In this document: piece by piece, positions 58,736-64,000 of the stretch
Layout of the letters: every line of letters begins with the position of its first letter
Numbering within the stretch: the first letter of the stretch is position 1
From: Polytrichum commune
Lineage: Eukaryota > Streptophyta > Polytrichopsida > Polytrichales > Polytrichaceae
Length of the DNA stretch: 64,000 nt
Assembly (NCBI GenBank): GCA_950295325.1
Contig: OX485805.1
Location: 20,323,501 to 20,387,500, forward strand
Reading direction: 5' to 3'
The notes under the pieces: model-generated
What the model saw: only the letters and a program-made list of their open reading frames with translations
Databases searched by the model: none
Told to the model about the DNA's origin: nothing
Made by a program: the position numbers and the translations under genes

Positions 58736-58891
58736 TTAGTGGCCCGTGTTCGGGGAGATTTTTGGGCATAATTGGTTGAAGTCCTACCATAGGTTAATAG
58801 CATCTTAGGCAGAAAATAATTATTTACAAATCTACCTAAACTTTTTGGAAATTCTTGACTTTGTTTGCCTAAAAAATTAAAAATTAAAAAT
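58736..58891 (-). mobile_element. Truncated second copy of the longer MITE subfamily
   Basis: It repeats 58393-58560 (CCCGTGTTCGGGGAGATTT to AATTAAAAATGG) directly after the shared GTTTGAGT. The two copies sit head to tail like a partial tandem duplication. Confidence 0.65.
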
Positions 58892-59422
58892 GGTAAGTTA
58901 CGGGTTCAATTCCTGCCAAGGATATTAACTCTTCAAATTTAAAATTTCGAACATGCCTTTCATTTCACTTATTCAAGATTTTGTACTAAGAAATGATTTC
59001 TAATAACTTTTCATACATTTTTAAAACAATTAGTGCCGATATGAATTCCATTTAATCGGATATTGGCCAATGAAAATATGAAAATATAGGCAATTGGCCG
59101 ATTGATTTTACAGAAGACCGGCTCTCACCGATGTAAATTGGAAAAAATCCGACCCTTCGTAGCAACTACCGGCAATTAGCCACTGAGGCTTCAAAAACTT
59201 CCCGAACTCTGGCCCACACATGCTGGTGGCGGCGAACGGACTTCGTCCGTTCACTGCCCCCCGCCACCAGTATGTGTGGGGAGGGTATTAGACCAGCTCT
59301 GCCTTTTCCACCAATGAGAGTGCTTGAAGTGTATTGGTCACGGGCTCTCAGTCTCGTGTGTAAAGTGGCCCTAACTGCAATCAAAGCTTGCAGCCTATCT
59401 AACCAAGGGCCTATCTAACTAA

Positions 59423-59917
59423 GGGCTACTTCACACACGAGACAGAGAGCCCGTGACAATTACTCTTCAAGCACTCTCACTGGTGGAAAAGGAGGAGCCG
59501 GTCCAAGTCCACTTCACACTACACTTGAGGGACCAACGGAGTATGTGAATGCAAGATGGATGTAAAGTCTATATAGATTCCTACCATTGAATGGAACATG
59601 TTTCACGGTCACTTGGACTATTTTCAAAAACCACTACTTGGAGGTAGGCCTAACACAAAACTAGGAGACCATGACACTCCGAATGCTCAAAACTGTTGAT
59701 TTATTCTATTTCATCATGTGTGAAGACCCGCATGAATAAGAAAGCATTGAAATAGCATCCGGTTGAGGGCCCGGTCACATACGACTTCACACTACACTTG
59801 AGGGCCTGGGACCACACTACATGAGTTCGGAGGCGTGTTGGGACGGCCTTGGGACACTTTCTTTGGGGCTCTCACAAGTTCATGGTCACGACTCTTGGCT
59901 TGTGTGTGAAGTTGCCC
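59423..59917 (+). mobile_element. PIF/Harbinger-like MITE, GGGCCACTTCACA family (495 bp)
   Basis: The ends are GGGCTACTTCACACACGAG and TGTGTGTGAAGTTGCCC, with flanks TAA and GAA. It is highly similar to 38270-38771 throughout. Confidence 0.68.
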
Positions 59918-59933
59918 GAAGTTGTTGATCTAA

Positions 59934-60306
59934 GGGCCGGTTTACACTACGGTGGAGAAGTCCACCAGTCATGAAAAAAGGGCGTTTCTCAATTGTGATT
60001 GGTCGAAAATGCAACTCTTGACCGGTGGGTGTTTACATTAGGTGAAGAAAACAATGGTGGTGAACTTTTCTCATGGATGATAAAATGACATGGCCGCCTA
60101 CATGGCGGCACTTTTTGGAGTTGGGCTTCTCCGGAGAACGAGTTTCTTGTCCGGCCTCAAGAGGCCGGAGAAGCCCAACTCAATAAAAATATTTTATTGC
60201 CTTTAATTCTTCTCCGGCACATCCACCATTTGCCTCATATAACCATGTCTTGGCCAAGCATTCTTGACCGACCGGAGGCCTTCTCCACCGTAGTGTAAAC
60301 CGGCCC
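59934..60306. mobile_element. PIF/Harbinger-like fold-back MITE (373 bp, TSD TAA)
   Basis: About 28 bases at each end are perfect or near-perfect inverted repeats (GGGCCGGTTTACACTACGG...). TAA lies on both sides (59931-59933, 60307-60309). Inside, GAGTTGGGCTTCTCCGG and its complement form a second hairpin (about 60118-60181). Confidence 0.78.
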
Positions 60307-60356
60307 TAAGTGTAATTTCCAATTCCAGATTTTGGGTGCAAGCCAGTTCCAAGGAA

Positions 60357-61010
60357 CAGGGAGACGAATCGACTGCTTATTAATTAACTACAAATGGATC
60401 CGGTTGAGTTATAACCGGTTTCACATCGCATTCAAGGCTTCCAGAGCATCGTGGATCGATTTAGAGCATCCTCAGTCGGTCTAGGTAAAGCTCACTGCAA
60501 ACCAAGACCTATCTTGCTTAAAATTGCTCAAAATTTAGAGGGAGTGCACCAAATCTTGCTTAAAATGGACAGATCCTCCCACACTCCCTCTAAATGTCAA
60601 AAATTTGGAGGGAGTGTGGGAGGATCTTTCCATTTTTAAGCAAGATTTGGTGCACTCCCTCTAAATTTTGAAAATGTGGTGTTTTCAATGAGGGATTTCA
60701 CCTACGTCAAATTTTTACAATTCTTTTTTCTTGAGAAATATCTCACGTTTATTTAGGTGTGCTTCTAATGATGGTAATTTCAGTTTCTAATTTTAGGTCA
60801 GTCAGAAGATAGGTTTTGGTTTGCAGTGAGCTTTACCTAGACCGACTGAGGATGCTCTTAGAGGCATTCACAGAATGTTCCTCATCGAAGTCAACAAAAG
60901 ACGAGCTAAAAGATGTCAACATGGAACTGGTTGGGCTTGGAACGAAGGAAAGAAATTAAACACTTGGATCTATCTCTGACTGATTATTATGCTCAAAAAT
61001 CTGCCTGCCG
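60357..61010 (+). mobile_element. hAT-like MITE, degenerate, split by a Harbinger-like MITE
   Basis: The left part 60357-60463 (CAGGGAGACGAATCGAC, CCGGTTGAGTTATAACCGG) and the right part from 60861 (AAAGATGTCAACATGGAACT, CAAAAATCTGCC) follow the family order. The interruption lies in the same TTTAGAGG spot where the Gypsy element entered another copy. Confidence 0.65.
60464..60857. mobile_element. PIF/Harbinger-like MITE with a long internal hairpin (394 bp, TSD TTA)
   Basis: The tips GAGCATCCTCAGTCGGTCTA and inverted partner extend for about 50 bp. TTA lies at 60461-60463 and 60858-60860. Inside, 60530-60597 and 60603-60669 are near-perfect inverted arms of about 67 bp separated by about 5 bases. 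The transcript would form a very long hairpin, a possible small-RNA precursor. Confidence 0.8.
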
Positions 61011-61248
61011 ACTTGGAATCTATTCACAGTTTACAAGTTTCTTCACAGGCTAGCTAGGGCAGGCAGCTGGGAAGAAGCTTCGATCGATGATACTATATCT
61101 AATTTCTCGCACTGCCATTGATGGTGGCATGGCCGTACACACACCACCAAAAAGGTGGTGCCCAAGATGCCTTCGCATCATCCAATCACAAGTGGACTCT
61201 TTAGTATCCAGTGTGTGTATAGTTTCTCTCTCCAAACGGACTCATTCA

Positions 61249-61273
61249 TATATATATATATATATATATATAT
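61249..61273. repeat. (TA)n microsatellite
   Basis: An uninterrupted TA tract of about 25 bases. Confidence 0.85.
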
Positions 61274-63449
61274 GTGACAATGGATCGGAAAGCTTCTTGA
61301 CACCAACTAGTATAGGCACTTCATAGAGTGTAGGGCTTAAGCTACTTATTAGGGTTTCAAACATGGACCTTATCGTCACGAGAAGAGGCCTCCCCCTATT
61401 GGCCGTCCAAGATTCTTGCCATATGGGAAAGGTCGCGGGGTGGTCACGTGACCCTCGAAAAGAACGGCATGGTACGGGACGCCCAACTTTCTCATCAAAA
61501 GACCTAGGAATACCAAACCCTAAGAGTGTTGGGGGAGGGGAACAAATGGGAAAGGAAAAGGAAATCTAGCACTCCAAGTGGGATGTGCTCTGATGATGTC
61601 GATGCGCCTTCGAAGAACAACAAACATTACTATAGTTTTGGAGCCTGGCACAAGTGACCAAATTTGCATTGCTCGTAACTTATGCAACTTATAACGACGA
61701 ATGCAGTGAGATAGAGCCTTTTATACAAAAACACTCCAAGAACTGAGCACTCACTACTAGCATTCGAGTCCTAGGCAATCGCCTTGCATCGGTGAAAGAA
61801 ATATGCAAATCTACCACTACGGTAGATTTTATGTGTATATTTTCAGCAACAAAGGGCAAATTGTCAATGTGGCAAGACAATTGCGCATGATTCATATGCT
61901 TGTAGGGACTCAAGACCTTTCAAATGTTCATAATGTTTCAGGATAACTCTCAAGTTGTATCATAACATGACATGCGTACAATCAAGTCACGTCATCGTAC
62001 ACCTGCATTGCCCAACCAATGAAATTTTCGGATCATTAGCCCGTTCGTGCAAATTTGTCCACATGTCTCGACACCACAACTATGTAAATGAGATTAAGAT
62101 TGAAAGTGAGTTGGGAATCACTACACCATTTATGGTGTTTGTGTCGCATATAATATTTATGAAGGGCCTAAACCAGATGTTATGTTAAAGGTAACAATAA
62201 TTTTACGAGTACATGGGTAAAACAGTAGGGAAGTGAGTAGATAAGGATAGGATAGAAGGTTCCATTGAAAGGGGACCACGATTTTATGGATTGTGTGGAT
62301 AGAAAGGAGGATTAGATTGAGACTGAGGAAGATTATAGACAAGGAGGAACAATATGGTGTGGGACCAATTTTTGTATAGTGAACCCTTGTTAGGTTATCT
62401 TCCTTGAATTATTATGTATGGAGGTGAATTTGGGGACTTGTGTGGTGTAAACGGTGGAATGTTACAATGTAGTCAATTTGGATTGAGGGGTCACAATCAA
62501 CAATTGAGTTTCTTGTTGGATTGTGAAGTAGAGTTAGAAGCTGTGCTAAGGAGATGTAAGATGTGGTAGCTAGGAAACACCCTCAAATATTAGAAGGGGT
62601 CTGGAAGGTAGGGATAAACCTCAAGTATGCATCAAGTGACGCAAAAACTAGCACTAATCCACTCAAGGAGTCAACTCATGTAGAGTGGTGAGGAAGACCC
62701 GAGGATGTTGTGGAGTAGTGGTTAAAGATATGTAGGGCTAGTAGAAATATTGGTGGTGATTTACATATGGTGGAATAATTGGTATTCAAATCATACTCAG
62801 GGTGTTGAGTGCGCAAACATCCTAAGGATAAGGGTAGTGAAGGGTTCCGCTACTAGTAGTTGATAGAAACCTTAAGCGAGTGAGCTAGGGAGTCACAAAC
62901 CGGTAGTTGAGGTGCTACCGGGAAAGCGTCCACATGCAATACGATCAATAGTATTCTCATGAGTCAAATAAGTAAATGGACATATGGGGTAGTGTCGGAA
63001 TGATGTCACCTACCGAACATGTTGGATAGCTAACATTATCTACCAGTAGTATGAACCCAACCAATACTACGGTTCACTGTAGTGGATGAGTAATTAGTTG
63101 ACGCCATACTAGAAGCCATCAAGATAAAATTTGGTAGTACTAGGGGAAGGTAACTAAATAGGAAATTTTACCTAGTAGTAGACACGGTAGGAGTGGCACC
63201 ACCTAGTAATATTGTAGAATTGGTAGTACCGTAAAGTAACATGAACACGGATTGGCGAGGGGGCAAGTAAGAATACCTAATTCTACGTGGGGTAGAACAA
63301 ACTATTCTTTAACATGCCCAAAGGTCTCAAAGCATCACCACATCCTATTGCCAATATGACATTACTAGCATTGTGGCCCATCGCTTTGCAACTTTGAAAC
63401 TTGTACATACGTTTTACTTTCCCAACCTCATCAACTTGCCTCATTCACC
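61274..63449. other. No gene recognised
   Basis: AT-rich with GTAGTA/TACTA-rich phrases around 62800-63240. No motif is supported until the Gypsy fragment. Confidence 0.35.
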
Positions 63450-64000
63450 CCCTTTTGTCCCATGTTGATTCCGGATTATGCAAAGATTGCAGTACCTATC
63501 ATGCAACTGCTTAAGAAGGATTGTAAGTTTGAGTGGACACAGGCATGCCAACATGCATTCGAAGAGTTGAGGTCAAAGCTTAGCACCTATCCGGTATTGA
63601 GGCCACCAGATTGGGGAAAGCCATCTCATATGTTTTGTGATGCTAGTGCGGTGGCTGTCGGTAGTGCATTGTGTAAGTCGACAGGAGACAAAGGGAAGGA
63701 ATAACATGTGGCTTATGCGAGCCGACAGTTAACCTCTGCAGAGAAAAATTATTCTACCACTGAAAGGGAGTACTTGGCCATGGTCTTCTCAGTTAAGAAA
63801 TTCCGCCATCATCTCACGTGTAATCCAGTGGTTTTCTTCGTCGATCACATGACAATTAAATTTTTAGTCAACAAGGTGGAGTTAAGTGGAAGGTTGGCTA
63901 GGTGGATCCTACTCTTAGAAGAGTTCGACTACACCGTGGAGTATAAGCCCGGGCGTATGCACTTGCAAGCGGACCACTTATCAAGGTTGTCCGATGAGGT
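63450..64000 (+). pseudogene. Ty3/Gypsy RT-thumb and RNase H fragment (runs off the window)
   Basis: The frame reads IPDYAKIAVPIMQLLKKD (RT thumb or connection), then MFCDASAVAVGSALC with the first RNase H Asp, YASRQLTSAEKNYSTTERE with the Glu, VVFFVDHMTIKFLVNK with the next Asp, and PGRMHLQADHLSRLS at the end. One in-frame TAA lies at 63702. The upstream RT palm is missing. It belongs to a different Gypsy lineage from the methyltransferase-bearing element (the RNase H sequences differ clearly). An integrase may follow beyond 64000. Confidence 0.85.

Larger units (their letters stand above)
58198..59281. mobile_element. Element with hairpin ends (CCCACACNTGCTGGTGG)
   Basis: The left end CCCACACCTGCTGGTGGG and right end CCACCAGTATGTGTGGGG are inverted partners. 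Each end also folds on itself: 58204-58245 and 59213-59280 form hairpins, the latter with GAACGGA/TCCGTTC in the loop stem. The target duplication is not clear. It sits inside the Harbinger-like element 57773-59371. Confidence 0.45.
57773..59371 (-). mobile_element. PIF/Harbinger-like MITE (TSD TAA), interrupted by other elements
   Basis: TAA lies at 57770-57772 and 59372-59374. The outer parts, 57773 to about 58190 and about 59285 to 59371, together match the GGGCCACTTCACA family in reverse orientation. The middle (about 58198-59281) is foreign: a hairpin-ended element and two hAT-like MITE copies. This is a clear nested insertion. Confidence 0.68.

Noticed and set aside
58900-58925. A tRNA B-box-like GGGTTCAATTCC
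   Set aside because: No A box, acceptor stem or anticodon arm can be found upstream; the preceding sequence is an AT-rich MITE end.

Overview
The window reads as nuclear DNA of a land plant or streptophyte alga. Evidence: genes with many short GT-AG introns, a plant-style telo-box promoter, a plant-type PARP zinc-finger protein, an exon pair of the plant SAC phosphatase clade, and dense plant-type transposons (hAT, PIF/Harbinger, Mutator-like, Ty3/Gypsy). A Ty3/Gypsy element carrying a DNA methyltransferase points, as far as I recall the literature, towards charophytes or another seed-free lineage. I cannot name the species. The sequence is AT-rich, and only about 6 kb of the 64 kb looks like host genes.

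Layout. 1-2145: nothing recognised. 2146-4204: a decayed non-LTR retrotransposon. 4300-6690: a small gene for a lysine-rich basic protein (4556-5044) with a telo-box promoter. Its spliced 3' part appears to host three tandem C/D-box snoRNA copies whose guide matches a conserved 25S rRNA core sequence. 8330-10743: a complete six-exon gene for a 268-residue protein with two PARP-type zinc fingers. 12-26 kb: AT-rich DNA with several terminal-inverted-repeat elements, including a 2.66-kb Mutator-like insertion whose empty site can be rebuilt to the base, and a possible decayed NAA25-like gene fragment.

26.4-37.2 kb is the main feature: a minus-strand Ty3/Gypsy element inserted in a hAT-type MITE. 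Its order is LTR, gag (two zinc knuckles), aspartic protease, a DNMT3-like cytosine-5 methyltransferase domain, reverse transcriptase, RNase H, integrase, PHD finger, LTR. It thus combines a chromatin writer and a chromatin-reader fold in one retrotransposon. This copy is dead: stops and frameshifts occur throughout, one PHD zinc ligand is lost, and a solo LTR of another family sits between RT and RNase H. Yet the two LTRs are almost identical over about 435 bp.

37-64 kb is accessory: a SAC-phosphatase exon pair, a hAT transposase fossil (43.5-44.4 kb), a second copy of the solo LTR, and a nest of miniature elements at 54.5-61 kb that have inserted into one another. The window ends inside another Ty3/Gypsy RNase H fragment.

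Most of the structure comes from five recurring families: (1) a 210-246 bp hAT-like MITE with ends near CAGTGATCGGGGAGA and 8-bp target duplications, with at least thirteen whole or partial copies; (2) PIF/Harbinger-like elements with TTA or TAA duplications; (3) a family with ends CAC(C/T)C and flanking TA; (4) a family with ends GTGCAATTAGGTTGCC; (5) a 0.95-kb LTR with ends TGTCGC/GCGACA.
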